Below are positions 35,744-44,082 of a stretch of 64,000 bases of DNA, in pieces (positions within the stretch are counted from its first letter, which is position 1; the number at the start of each line of letters is the position of its first letter). The notes beneath the pieces are model-generated. The model was given only the letters and a program-made list of their open reading frames with translations, searched no databases and had not been told where the DNA came from. A program made the position numbers and the translations under genes. This stretch comes from Microbacterium sp. W4I20. Lineage in GTDB: Bacteria > Actinomycetota > Actinomycetes > Actinomycetales > Microbacteriaceae. The stretch spans positions 2,170,001 to 2,234,000 of the forward strand of contig NZ_JAUSYB010000001.1 in assembly GCF_030816505.1 (NCBI RefSeq), written 5' to 3'.

Positions 35744-36668
35744 GGCGGATCCTCGGGTCGAGCAGCGCGTGGAGGGCGTCCACGATCAGCGAGGTGAGCA
35801 GGAAGATGATGATCAGCGCCGTCGAGATGCCGACGACCAGCGTCGCCTCGTGGTCGCGGATCGCGAGGAACAGGAGGTTGCCGACGCCGGGGAGGTTGAA
35901 GATGCCCTCGATCACGACGGCGCCGCCGAGCAGGAACCCGAGGTCCGTCGCGAGGAACGTGGCGGTCGGGATCAGGGAGTTGCGCATCACGTGCAGTCCG
36001 ATCACCCGGGACTCGCTGATGCCCTTCGAGCGGGCGGTGCGCACGTAGTCGGCCTCGAGGTTCTCGACCATCGATCCGCGCACGAGGCGCGAGACGGATG
36101 CCAGCCCGAACAGTGCGATCACGAGCGACGGCAGCAGGTAGGCGAGCGGCCATCCCTCGCGGATGCCGGCGACCGGCAGCCAGTCCAGCCGCACACCGAA
36201 GATGATCTGTGCCGTGATGCCGAGCACGAACACCGGGATGCAGCTGAGCCCGATCGAGATGACCAGCAGGCCGCGGTCGATCAGCGTGCCGCGCTTCAAG
36301 GCCGAGACGATGCCGACCGCGAGGCCGAGGATGATCTGGATCGTCCAGGCGGTCAGGGCCAGGGTGATCGTGACCGGCCAGCGGGACGCGAGCTGGTCGG
36401 CGACGGCGCGACCGCGCAGGTCGACGCCGAGATCGCCCGCGAGCAGGCTGCCGATGTAGTTGCCGTACTGCACGAGCAGCGGCTGGTCGAGCAGGTACCG
36501 CGCGTTCAGGGCGTCGATCACGGACTGCGGCAGCTGACGGTCGCCGGCGAGCGCGCGGATCGGGTCACCCGGCAGGCTGAAGACGGTGAAGTAGATGATG
36601 AACGTCACTCCGAAGAAGACGATCGCGAACCCCACCAGGCGCTGCAGCAGCTTCAGTCCGAGGGCCAC
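35736..36668 (-). CDS. Peptide ABC transporter permease (DppB/OppB-like)
   Basis: A 310-residue six-span permease starting with GTG at 36668. The DppB opening (QRLVGFAIVFFGVTFIIYF) and the EAA loop DYVRTARSKGISESRVIG are clear. Its start overlaps the carboxypeptidase gene by 16 bases and its end overlaps the DppC-like gene, so all are translated from one message. The longer upstream frame is not conserved and lies over the peptidase gene, which supports the GTG start. Confidence 0.94.
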   Translation of the reverse strand: MALGLKLLQRLVGFAIVFFGVTFIIYFTVFSLPGDPIRALAGDRQLPQSVIDALNARYLLDQPLLVQYGNYIGSLLAGDLGVDLRGRAVADQLASRWPVTITLALTAWTIQIILGLAVGIVSALKRGTLIDRGLLVISIGLSCIPVFVLGITAQIIFGVRLDWLPVAGIREGWPLAYLLPSLVIALFGLASVSRLVRGSMVENLEADYVRTARSKGISESRVIGLHVMRNSLIPTATFLATDLGFLLGGAVVIEGIFNLPGVGNLLFLAIRDHEATLVVGISTALIIIFLLTSLIVDALHALLDPRIRRA

Positions 36669-38059
36669 GCGCGAGGCCCTTCGAGCTGCGCGTGCGCGGC
36701 CAGGATCGCTCCGTACTGCACGCCGACGACGGCGCTCAGCGGCAGAGGCACGGAGTCGCGGTCGCTCAGCGCCTCGGCCAGCCAGCCGTCGAAGAGCTCC
36801 TGCGCCTCGACCGCCACCCGGCGCAGTTCGGGCGCCGCGGTTCCGGCGTCGACCTCGGCCTGCAGTGCGCGCACCAGCATCCCGCCCCAGCGCAGCCGGT
36901 GCAGGCGTACGAGGCCGGCGAGCGCTTCGACCTCTGAGACCGTGGCGTGACGGTCGGACTCCTGCGCCGCGCGGGCGATGCTCTCCTCCCCTGCCCCGAT
37001 CGCCGCCGGCGCGAAGACACGGGCGGCCCGGAGCAGCGGGGTGTCGAGGCGCAGGTGCGGCGCGACGCGTTCGATCAGACCGGTGAGCCGGATGCCGGCA
37101 TCCTGCAGCTTCTCGCCCGATTCGCGCAGCGCATCCCGGTAGGGGATCTCGGTCTCGGAGGTGTCGTCGGCGAACGGATCGCTGAACTGCGGCAGCTCGG
37201 CGATCAGCGACAGCGTGCCGTACTTCTGCGCGTACGACGTCGACGCATCGCCGGCGGATCCGGGCGGATACGGGTCGAGCCCGTACGCCTCCATCCAGTC
37301 GTACGCGTCCTGCAGGGTGCCCATCTCGTAGATCGCGGGAGCCAGCACGGTGAAGTGCGCGCCCTCGGGCTCGCCGGTGTGCAACGGGACGCCGAGGGAT
37401 GCGGGCAGTGCGTGCAGCAGATCGTAGAGTCCGGGCATCGGGCGCGACAGGTAGTAGTAGGCGCCGCCGCCCTCGCTGTTGTGCAGCGGAACGTAGAGGT
37501 CGGGCCGGGCGGTGTCGATCGCCCGCGCCAGCGCCTGCGTTTCGGGCATCATCGCGTCGAAGTAGGCCTTCTTGTAGGAGAAGGGGAAGGTCCACTCGAC
37601 CTGCTCGTCGGGGGCCGGACGGTAGAACTGCCGCGCGTACAGCTCGCGGTCCGAGGGATCGGCGAACCAGGCCTCGTTCAGCCGCATGCCGTCGGGGTCG
37701 GCGCACGGGACGATGTGCCAGGTGGTGTCGAGCTGCTCGCGGAATGCGGCATCCGTCGCCAGCTGCTCGATGAGGTGCAGGATCGTGAGCGAGCCGATCG
37801 GCTCGTTCGGATGCACGCCGCCCACGACGAGCGCCGACCGCGTTCCCGTGCCGATCGAGTAGAGCGAGATCGGCTCGCCCAGGCGGCTGGTGCCGATCCG
37901 CTGCACGGAGAGGAGGTGCGGATGCTGCGCGCGCAGCGCCTCCAGCTGCTCGTTCAGTGCGTCGACGGTCGGGAAGGCGGTGTGGCTCGGCGCCGCGCCG
38001 GCACGGCGGAGGATGTCCTCCGTCGTGCCGGCGGTCGGTGCCGCGGTGGAATCGTGCAC
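36653..38059 (-). CDS. M14-family zinc carboxypeptidase
   Basis: A 468-residue metallopeptidase. Zinc ligands are visible as His83 and Glu86 (HPNE) and His193 (PLHNSEGGG), with the catalytic glutamate probably Glu288 (LIAELPQF). It has no signal peptide, so it probably acts in the cytoplasm, trimming C-terminal residues or splitting gamma-glutamyl-type bonds from imported peptides. It lies 23 bp after the substrate-binding protein and overlaps the first permease gene, making uptake and hydrolysis one unit. Confidence 0.88.
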   Translation of the reverse strand: MHDSTAAPTAGTTEDILRRAGAAPSHTAFPTVDALNEQLEALRAQHPHLLSVQRIGTSRLGEPISLYSIGTGTRSALVVGGVHPNEPIGSLTILHLIEQLATDAAFREQLDTTWHIVPCADPDGMRLNEAWFADPSDRELYARQFYRPAPDEQVEWTFPFSYKKAYFDAMMPETQALARAIDTARPDLYVPLHNSEGGGAYYYLSRPMPGLYDLLHALPASLGVPLHTGEPEGAHFTVLAPAIYEMGTLQDAYDWMEAYGLDPYPPGSAGDASTSYAQKYGTLSLIAELPQFSDPFADDTSETEIPYRDALRESGEKLQDAGIRLTGLIERVAPHLRLDTPLLRAARVFAPAAIGAGEESIARAAQESDRHATVSEVEALAGLVRLHRLRWGGMLVRALQAEVDAGTAAPELRRVAVEAQELFDGWLAEALSDRDSVPLPLSAVVGVQYGAILAAHAQLEGPRAWPSD

Positions 38060-38082
38060 GGGTGTCGTTCTCTCTCGGTCGA

Positions 38083-39693
38083 TCAGGATGCCGCGGAGCC
38101 GGTGACGACCTTGGTGAGGTCGACGCTTCCCGACACCGTGCTCAGCTCGGAGATGCGGTCCGAGGTGACGTACAGGTACCGGTTGCCGAAGAGCGGCACC
38201 GTGGGGAAGTCCTCGAGGATGCGCTCCTGCACCTGCACGTAGCCCTCGGACGACTCCTCGAACGTGTCGGCCGCGTTGGCCTCCTTGATCAGTGCGTCGA
38301 CCTCGGGGTTCGAGTAGCCGCCGGCGCCGAAGTTGCCCTCGCCGGTCGCCGTGTACACAGCGGTCAGCGTGTTCTGCTGGCTCGGGTACAGGGCGCCCCA
38401 GCGGGCACGGTACGGTCCGTTGAACTCGTGCGCGCCCACGCTGTCGACGAAGGCGGCGAAGTCGACCGACGGGGTGGCGACGACGTTCTCGATGCCGAGG
38501 TTCTGGCGCAGCTGGTTGGCGATCGCCTCGAACAGGTCTTCCTGACCCCAGTTCGCGATGAAGTGCACGCCCAGTTCGCCGTCGAATCCGCCGGCTTCCT
38601 CGAGCAGTGCCTTCGCGGCATCCGGATCGAACTCGCAGTACTCGCCGCAGACACCCTCGGGGTCGCCGGGCATGCTCGGCGCGGTGAGCGAGGTCGCCGG
38701 CACCTGGGAGCCGCCGAAGATCGCGTCGTTGATGGCCTCGCGGTCGATCGCCATCGAGATGGCCTGCCGGATGCGGGGGTCCGCGAAGCGCGGGTCTTCG
38801 AGGTCGAACCCGAGGAAGTCGACACCGGGTGCGTCGAGCTCGTAGACGTGCTCGCCGAAGTCGGTGCGCGCCTGGGCGACCTGCGAACCGGCGATCGCGA
38901 CGATGTCGACCTCGTCGGCCAGAGCATCCGTGTAAGCGGTGGCGGTGTCGAGGTACGGCACGAAGGTGACCGCGCTGATGCTCGGCTCCTCGCCGGCGTA
39001 GTCGTCGTAGGCGACGGCCTCGATCGGGTCGGTGTCGGACCAGCCGTCGACCAGCGCGAAGGGACCGTTGCCCACCGGCGCCTCTTCCCAGGCGGCGATG
39101 TCGTCGAGCGCCTCGGACGGGAGCGGGTAAAGACCGGTCTGCCCGGCGGTGAGCTGCAGCGGGAACTGCCGGTCCGGGGCGTTGAGTTCGACCGTGAAGG
39201 TGAGATCGTCGACGACCTTGAGACCTGCGAGCTCAGTGGCCGCCGGCTCGGCGCCTTCGGCCGGGTTGAGGTCGCCGTAGCCCACGACGCCCGCCAGCTG
39301 CGCGCCGTTCACCCAGGCGTTCGGGCCGTAGGCGGCGTGGTTCCAGGTGTCGACGTAGTCCTGGGCGGTCACGTCGGTGCCATCGTGGAACGTCCAGCCC
39401 TCTCGGAGCGTGATGGTCCACAGCTTCGCGTCGTCGGACTCGACGGATTCCGCCGCGATGTTCGTGATCTCGCCCTTGTCATCGATCGCCGTGAGCGGCG
39501 AGAACATCGCGATGACGATGTTGTACGACGTGAACTGGTTGGCCGGGACGAGGCTGTCGGGCTTCTCGACCGCGAAGCGGATCGGGTCGGCGTCCTCTGC
39601 GTCGTCCGGCGTCGTCGACGACGCGGAGCATCCCGCGAGCGACAGTGCCAGGACCGCGGAAGCCGCGATGATCAGTCGTGCCTTGCTGTGCAT
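38083..39693 (-). CDS. Peptide-binding lipoprotein of ABC transporter (SBP family 5)
   Basis: Extracytoplasmic peptide-binding protein of 536 residues, the usual size for the DppA/OppA group. The lipoprotein signal peptide ends LSLAGC (cysteine about 22). Typical segments include TITLREGWTFHDGTDVTAQD and PRIRQAISMAIDREAIN. It is the first gene of an eight-gene operon running to 30501 and sets ligand specificity. The promoter lies at 39779-39807. Confidence 0.94.
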   Translation of the reverse strand: MHSKARLIIAASAVLALSLAGCSASSTTPDDAEDADPIRFAVEKPDSLVPANQFTSYNIVIAMFSPLTAIDDKGEITNIAAESVESDDAKLWTITLREGWTFHDGTDVTAQDYVDTWNHAAYGPNAWVNGAQLAGVVGYGDLNPAEGAEPAATELAGLKVVDDLTFTVELNAPDRQFPLQLTAGQTGLYPLPSEALDDIAAWEEAPVGNGPFALVDGWSDTDPIEAVAYDDYAGEEPSISAVTFVPYLDTATAYTDALADEVDIVAIAGSQVAQARTDFGEHVYELDAPGVDFLGFDLEDPRFADPRIRQAISMAIDREAINDAIFGGSQVPATSLTAPSMPGDPEGVCGEYCEFDPDAAKALLEEAGGFDGELGVHFIANWGQEDLFEAIANQLRQNLGIENVVATPSVDFAAFVDSVGAHEFNGPYRARWGALYPSQQNTLTAVYTATGEGNFGAGGYSNPEVDALIKEANAADTFEESSEGYVQVQERILEDFPTVPLFGNRYLYVTSDRISELSTVSGSVDLTKVVTGSAAS

Positions 39694-39778
39694 AACTCCT
39701 CCTTGAGCCACACCTGACGGTGCCGCATCGAGTGTGGGATGGCTCGGGTCCTGCGGGATTTCGCAGGTGCTTCTCCGC

Positions 39779-39833
39779 ACGCTAGATCGCGGCGCTTCAA
39801 CAGTCAATGAAAGTTCAGCAGAAATTGAAAGTT
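39779..39833 (-). promoter_or_regulatory. Promoter and direct repeats of the peptide-uptake operon
   Basis: On the minus strand TTGACT (39807-39802) is followed after 17 bp by TAGCGT (39784-39779). Directly upstream, TGAAAGTT (plus-strand reading) occurs twice at 39808-39815 and 39826-39833, 18 bp apart, in an AT-rich stretch. The repeats are candidate binding sites for the GbsR-like regulator of the operon. Confidence 0.55.
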
Positions 39834-39988
39834 GTAATAGGAGTGAAACAGGAGGGACTCGTGCGCGCAACAGAAGGGGATGGGCGTTATCGAAACGTGA
39901 CCGGGAGAGGGTAACCGTCTCCCGACGTACCCTGGAGCGATGCAGCCCATGCGCAACTCTGTGATCGTGCTCTCCGAGGGTCCCGCCG

Positions 39989-41248
39989 ATGCATGACGTG
40001 ATCGTGATCGGCGCCGGACTCGCGGGGCTCCGTTGCGCAGGTCTCCTCGCCGCCGACGGGCTCGACGTGGTCGTCCTGGAAGCCGCGGATGCCGTCGGGG
40101 GCCGCCAGCGCACCGACATCGTCGACGGGTTCCGGCTGGACCGCGGCTTCCAGGTGCTCAATCCGGCCTACCCGGCGCTTCGCCGCAGCGTCGATCTCGA
40201 TGCACTCGCGATGGGGAGCTTCCCGGTCGGTGTGCGAGTGCGCACGGAGGGCGGGATCGCCGAGCTGCGGCATCCGGTGCGGCATCCGCTGTCGATCGTC
40301 GCCACGCTGCGCAGCGGCCTGGTGCATGCTCGGGATGCTGTCGCGCTGGCCCGCTGGGCGGCGCCGGGGCTGGTGCTTCCGCTCTCGCGTCTCGCCCGGA
40401 ACGACGTCAGCCTGCGCGAGGGGTGGGATGCCGTGGGGCTCCGCGGTCCGCTCCGCACCGCGGTGCTCGAGCCGTTCCTCGCCGGAGTCCTCGCGGAGCG
40501 CGACGGCGAGACATCGAACGCCTTCGCGCAGCTGCTGGTGCGGTACTTCGCGCTCGGCCGCCCGGGTCTGCCCGCAGAGGGGATCGCGGCGGTCCCGGAG
40601 CAGCTGGCCGCGCACGCGCGCGATGCCGGTGCCGACATCCGTCTCGACGCCAGGGTCGACCGCGTATCGGTGGGCGGCGAGGGCAGGGTGGTGGAGGTCG
40701 CCGACGGTGACCCGGTCCGTGCTGCGCGGGTCGTCGTCGCGGTCGGTCCCGATGCGGTCGCCGATCTCACCGACCTCCCCAGGCCGGCGACGAACGGCCT
40801 GCAGACCTGGTGGTTCGCCGCCGCCGAAGCACCCACGACCTCTGCGCTGCTCACCGTCGACGGCCGCGGCCGCGGCCCCGTCGTGAACACCGTCGTGATG
40901 ACGCACACCGTGCCCTCGTACGCCCCGGTCGGACGCCACCTCATCGCCGCAACGTGCCTGCTGCCGCGTGGCAGTGAGCCCGCCGAGGAGAACGAGGTCC
41001 GCCACCACTTGAGCGAGATCTGGGGTGTGGATGTCAGTGCGTGGGAGTTGGTCCGGCGCGACGACATCGCCGATGCGCTGCCCGCTCAACAGGCACCCCT
41101 GCGGGCGGCGCGATCGCCGCGGTATGCGGAAGGCCTGTATGTCGCGGGCGACCATCGGGACACCGCGTCGATCCAGGGCGCGCTCGCGTCCGGCGAGCGG
41201 GTTGCGCGCGCGGTCCTGAAGGATGCGGGGGTATCGGGAAGCAGCTGA
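39989..41248 (+). CDS. FAD-dependent amine/phytoene-type oxidoreductase
   Basis: A 419-residue flavoprotein. The FAD dinucleotide motif VIVIGAGLAGLRCAGLL is at the N terminus and VVVLEAADAVGGRQRT follows, as in phytoene desaturases and amine oxidases. The C-terminal FAD-contact motif is GLYVAGDHRDTASIQGALASG. The family oxidises C-N or C-C bonds, and the substrate is unknown. It is divergent from the peptide operon and ends just before the accessory region. ATG at 39989 has GAGGG upstream. Confidence 0.88.
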   Translation: MHDVIVIGAGLAGLRCAGLLAADGLDVVVLEAADAVGGRQRTDIVDGFRLDRGFQVLNPAYPALRRSVDLDALAMGSFPVGVRVRTEGGIAELRHPVRHPLSIVATLRSGLVHARDAVALARWAAPGLVLPLSRLARNDVSLREGWDAVGLRGPLRTAVLEPFLAGVLAERDGETSNAFAQLLVRYFALGRPGLPAEGIAAVPEQLAAHARDAGADIRLDARVDRVSVGGEGRVVEVADGDPVRAARVVVAVGPDAVADLTDLPRPATNGLQTWWFAAAEAPTTSALLTVDGRGRGPVVNTVVMTHTVPSYAPVGRHLIAATCLLPRGSEPAEENEVRHHLSEIWGVDVSAWELVRRDDIADALPAQQAPLRAARSPRYAEGLYVAGDHRDTASIQGALASGERVARAVLKDAGVSGSS

Positions 41249-41300
41249 CGGCCCGTTGGATACACGATCCGGATAGCTCACCTGCGGCCATGAGCATGGT

Positions 41301-41324
41301 GCTGATAATGGTACTTATGTCAGC
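41301..41324. promoter_or_regulatory. 24-bp imperfect palindrome, copy 1
   Basis: Outer arms GCTGATA and TATGTCAGC flank a GTAC-type centre. It is 136 bp before the secreted-protein start. A copy differing at three positions lies at 43774-43797 before the Cys-rich gene. Confidence 0.65.
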
Positions 41325-41410
41325 TTGGGTCGACGTCTGCCAAGTCCCTTGGTGCCCTATGTCAGTTCTCGGCAATCCATCTCAGATCTGGGACACAATC
41401 GCGCTGCATG

Positions 41411-41448
41411 CGGCACGATGATCGTGCCGACGCGGATGTCGGCACGAT
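41411..41448 (+). promoter_or_regulatory. Alternative hairpins in the leader of the secreted-protein gene
   Basis: CGGCACGAT at 41411-41419 pairs with ATCGTGCCG at 41421-41429 with only one base between the arms. The middle arm (41421-41430) can instead pair with TCGGCACGAT at 41439-41448, which directly abuts the ribosome-binding site GGAGAGAAAG. The two structures exclude each other, a possible translational switch. Confidence 0.5.
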
Positions 41449-41459
41449 CGGAGAGAAAG

Positions 41460-42068
41460 ATGAAGAAGAGAACACTCAGCAGCATCGGACTTGCGACGGC
41501 AGTGGTGGCTTCCCTGATCGGTGCGGGGGCACCGGTCTACGCGTCAACCACTGACGTCGAAGCAGCGCCTGAATCAACCTGCTCTATCAACTACGAGACA
41601 CAGAAGACCTTCTGCGTCGAGGGCGACATTGAGGATCTCACCGCGCAACTGCTCGAGCAGCAAGACGTCGCGCTGGTGGAGGCTGACGCCCAAGGGCGGG
41701 CTGATTTGGCAAGCGCCCGTGCGGATGCGAGCCGGGATGGCGACGTTCAACCTCTGGCGAACTACGTGCTCGGCGTCGCATACGATGACGCTTCCTACGG
41801 TGGCAGGACGATCGTCTTCAACACGAGCGTCAGCACCACCTGTTCGACCCACTCCTTCTCGTGGGATGAACTCTCCTTCGCATACTGGCAAGGCTTTGGC
41901 TGGGCAAATGTTGATGATCAGATCTCGTCCGTGGCTCCGGGGCCCGGCTGCAAGATGTGGCTCTATGTGGATTCGAATAGAAGCGGATCCGTCTACAAGG
42001 CGACGGGCAACGCCGCAAGCCTGGGGTGGATGAACAATCAGGCATCGTCGATCTGGTTCACCGGCTGA
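41460..42068 (+). CDS. Secreted beta/gamma-crystallin-like protein (peptidase inhibitor I36 type)
   Basis: A 202-residue exported protein. A signal peptide (KKR start, hydrophobic core, cleavage near APVYA-S, residue about 29) is followed by an acidic region and then two Greek-key-like motifs: WANVDDQISSV and WMNNQASSIWF. These motifs are seen in crystallin-fold inhibitors such as the Streptomyces metalloproteinase inhibitor (family I36). Conserved cysteines could form disulfides. It may inhibit a foreign protease or bind Ca2+. Start supported by GGAGAGAAAG. The DNA is less GC-rich than the chromosome to its left. Confidence 0.65.
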   Translation: MKKRTLSSIGLATAVVASLIGAGAPVYASTTDVEAAPESTCSINYETQKTFCVEGDIEDLTAQLLEQQDVALVEADAQGRADLASARADASRDGDVQPLANYVLGVAYDDASYGGRTIVFNTSVSTTCSTHSFSWDELSFAYWQGFGWANVDDQISSVAPGPGCKMWLYVDSNRSGSVYKATGNAASLGWMNNQASSIWFTG

Positions 42069-42073
42069 GACTC

Positions 42074-42111
42074 CTTGTGGGTGGGTAGCGATTGAGTCGC
42101 CCACCCACAAG
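42074..42111. terminator. Bidirectional terminator between convergent genes
   Basis: CTTGTGGGTGGG (42074-42085) and CCCACCCACAAG (42100-42111) form a perfect 12-bp stem with a 14-base loop, between the stops at 42068 and 42117. No long T-run. Confidence 0.8.
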
Positions 42112-42116
42112 CTGTC

Positions 42117-42596
42117 TCATCGCGGGATCCTCAGCCCGGCCGTCCCGCAAAATGCAGGGTCCTCGGTCGGAAACACCTTCAACGCTCCCCACTGGTCCTC
42201 ACAGACCACCATCGGGGGGATGGGGTATTTGTTCTCGAGTACCGCCCCCGCGGGCTGCCCAATCACTCCAGTTCTCCAGGACGCCCCGCAGCTGTCTGCT
42301 GCCAGTTGAGATCGTGGGGTCTGTTCATCCCCCTCGACGGGGATCATGTAGCTCATTACGGACTCTGAAGCCGTGGAAGCTTCCACGAAGCACTCCGCGA
42401 CGTAACTCTTCTGGTAGTTATTCAGGACGACCATGAAGCTCCCGCCGAGGAGAACAGCTCCTAGGCCGGCACTCAATCCCACCGCCGTGATGCGCGTGGT
42501 CCGCTCCTTGCTGCGGGCCCGTGAGACAGCGGTCATTAGTCGGTCGCCCATTGCCGCGAAATCCGGTTCGTTGAGGCTGAGTTGATCGTTCATCAT
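42117..42596 (-). CDS. Membrane partner protein of the ECF sigma factor (putative anti-sigma)
   Basis: A 159-residue protein with a short cytoplasmic N terminus (about 1-35), one membrane span (about 36-58, segment LSAGLGAVLLGGSFMVVL) and an external domain with several cysteines. Its ATG overlaps the stop of the sigma gene (ATGA), the usual arrangement of sigma and anti-sigma factors. No zinc-type HxxxCxxC motif is present, so it would be an atypical anti-sigma. Role inferred from gene order and topology only. Confidence 0.6.
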   Translation of the reverse strand: MMNDQLSLNEPDFAAMGDRLMTAVSRARSKERTTRITAVGLSAGLGAVLLGGSFMVVLNNYQKSYVAECFVEASTASESVMSYMIPVEGDEQTPRSQLAADSCGASWRTGVIGQPAGAVLENKYPIPPMVVCEDQWGALKVFPTEDPAFCGTAGLRIPR

Positions 42597-43159
42597 CGTT
42601 CCCCTTCGTGGCGCCCAAGAGTTCGCCGCATCTCTGCCTTGGCTCGCGATAGCCGATTGCGTACTGCGCTGTGCGTGAGGCCCAGGCGTACAGCCGCCTC
42701 CTTGTATGTCAGATCGCTTGCTACGCACAGTGACAAGATCGCGCGATCTGTCTCGGATAGCTGGGCTGCTGCCTGCAGCAGATCTTGGTGCTTCTCCCTG
42801 TCGACGAGTAGCGCCAGGGGATCTGGCGAATCATCTGAGAGCTCACCAAGTTCAGCTTCTCGCGATTGAGAACGCCGTAGCTTTCGCGCACGGTTCAGAG
42901 CCAGGTATCTGGCGGTTGTGAGCAGCCAAGGCAATATCGATTCGCTATAGATCCGTACAGACCGGCGCTTCGACCACAGCATGAGAAACGCATCTTGCGA
43001 GCACTCCTCCGCTTCAGTCCGGTCGTTGAGGACACGCTGAGCGGACCGATATACCAGCGCGATGTGTCGCTGATGCAGCGTCAGCAGAGCGCGTTCGTCT
43101 CCCTGGCGGATCGCTTCCAGCAGGTCCGCATCCGTTGACTGGGTGTCGGTCGTAGGCAT
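42593..43159 (-). CDS. ECF RNA polymerase sigma factor
   Basis: A 188-residue sigma-70-type factor with region 2 (about 25-95, EAEECSQDAFLMLWSKRRSV) and region 4 (about 125-180, DLTYKEAAVRLGLTHSAVRNRL). It would direct RNA polymerase to a small regulon, probably including neighbouring accessory genes. A GAGGAGG ribosome-binding site precedes the ATG at 43159; a GTG one codon earlier is also possible. It overlaps the membrane protein gene downstream. The motif TTATGTC occurs in its own upstream DNA (43178-43184) and in both 24-bp palindromes. Confidence 0.9.
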   Translation of the reverse strand: MPTTDTQSTDADLLEAIRQGDERALLTLHQRHIALVYRSAQRVLNDRTEAEECSQDAFLMLWSKRRSVRIYSESILPWLLTTARYLALNRARKLRRSQSREAELGELSDDSPDPLALLVDREKHQDLLQAAAQLSETDRAILSLCVASDLTYKEAAVRLGLTHSAVRNRLSRAKAEMRRTLGRHEGER

Positions 43160-43358
43160 CACACCTCCTCACCCTTGTTATGTCGCTACCACCCCTCGGC
43201 GTCTCAGCGACGCGCAATTTACCTGGGATGACGTCGGGAATGGTCGTCACGACAAGCGTGCGCAACCACTCGGAGCCGACACCGGTCGCCGAACGTCACG
43301 TAGTGTGGAGGGGAGCCCGGGGGCGAACTCGCCCAGATGGGCAAGGAGGGGAGCCTTG

Positions 43359-43520
43359 ATGTACTCGATTGCCACGACCGAAGCGCTGAACCCCGCAGTA
43401 GCCGTGCCCCTCCAGCTCGTCGCGCTATGCCTCCTGAGCATCGCGGCGGTCATCTTGTGGCGCGTCGACCGCGCGGACCTTCGGCGCGAGAAGGAACGTT
43501 CCGAACGCCGCAATCACTGA
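43359..43520 (+). CDS. Small single-span membrane protein
   Basis: A 53-residue peptide with one hydrophobic helix (VPLQLVALCLLSIAAVILW) and a highly charged C-terminal tail (RREKERSERR). A strong ribosome-binding site AAGGAGGGG lies nine bases before the ATG. No family recognised. It stands alone between the sigma operon and the Cys-rich gene. The hydrophobic-basic layout resembles small toxins or membrane anchors, but this is not evidence of function. Confidence 0.5.
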   Translation: MYSIATTEALNPAVAVPLQLVALCLLSIAAVILWRVDRADLRREKERSERRNH

Positions 43521-43773
43521 CGACGCGATCGAGCTATTAAAGAAGACACACCTCAGTCATGCTCGTCCGCGAAGCTTTCAAGCGTGGACTCTTCCCCGAG
43601 TGCCCAAGTGATGGTCACTTCGTCCAGCAGCGCCTTCTGCCTAGTCGCCGTGAACTCTTGCCTGCGCCAGCGGGATCAGATCGCGCATCATGACCGTCAC
43701 CGTATGTCCGCGCGCGGAGTGTCCAACAGGTCGATGGGCGTCCGCACCGCGCCCCGTAGTCACTTTGCGGCAT

Positions 43774-43797
43774 GCTGATAGTCGTAATTATGTCAGC
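43774..43797. promoter_or_regulatory. 24-bp imperfect palindrome, copy 2
   Basis: Same arms as the element at 41301 (GCTGATA and TATGTCAGC), 21 of 24 bases identical. It ends 69 bases before the ATG of the Cys-rich gene; a -10-like TAGACT follows at 43821-43826, then an 8-bp perfect hairpin (CCGTCTGC/GCAGACGG, 43831-43852) beside the ribosome-binding site. The stretch 43521-43770 holds nothing I can name. Confidence 0.65.
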
Positions 43798-43866
43798 CTC
43801 TATGAGGCCAGTAAGGCGCGTAGACTCTGGCCGTCTGCAACGCAGCAGACGGAATGGGGAAGTTCG

Positions 43867-44082
43867 ATGCCGAACTACATCGTCAACCGCAACGCACAAC
43901 CGGGTTCAAGGGATCACGAGGTCCACAATGCCGACTCCGGATGTCAGTACATGCCGACCTGGTCCAACCAGATCGCGCTAGGAAACTTCTCCTCCTGCAG
44001 CGGTGCGGTACAGGCAGCGCAGAACTATTACAGCGATGTCAACGGGTGCTATTACTGCGCCAATGACTGTCACACGACCTGA
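43867..44082 (+). CDS. 71-residue Cys/His-rich protein
   Basis: A compact protein with Cys26, Cys44, Cys61, Cys64 and Cys68 and His17, His20 and His69. The pattern HEVH, then C-x2-C-x3-CH at the end, suggests a small metal-binding (zinc-ribbon-like) fold. I recall similar short proteins in unrelated bacteria, ending in a Cys-x2-Cys and CHT tail, of unknown function. It lies 203 bp before the HNH-SAVED effector gene on the same strand, so it may belong to the same defence locus. GGGGAAG precedes the ATG. Confidence 0.65.
   Translation: MPNYIVNRNAQPGSRDHEVHNADSGCQYMPTWSNQIALGNFSSCSGAVQAAQNYYSDVNGCYYCANDCHTT

Noticed and set aside
43137..43358. Divergent small frames over the sigma-factor promoter
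   Set aside because: No ribosome-binding site at their starts; only the 53-codon frame at 43359 has one.
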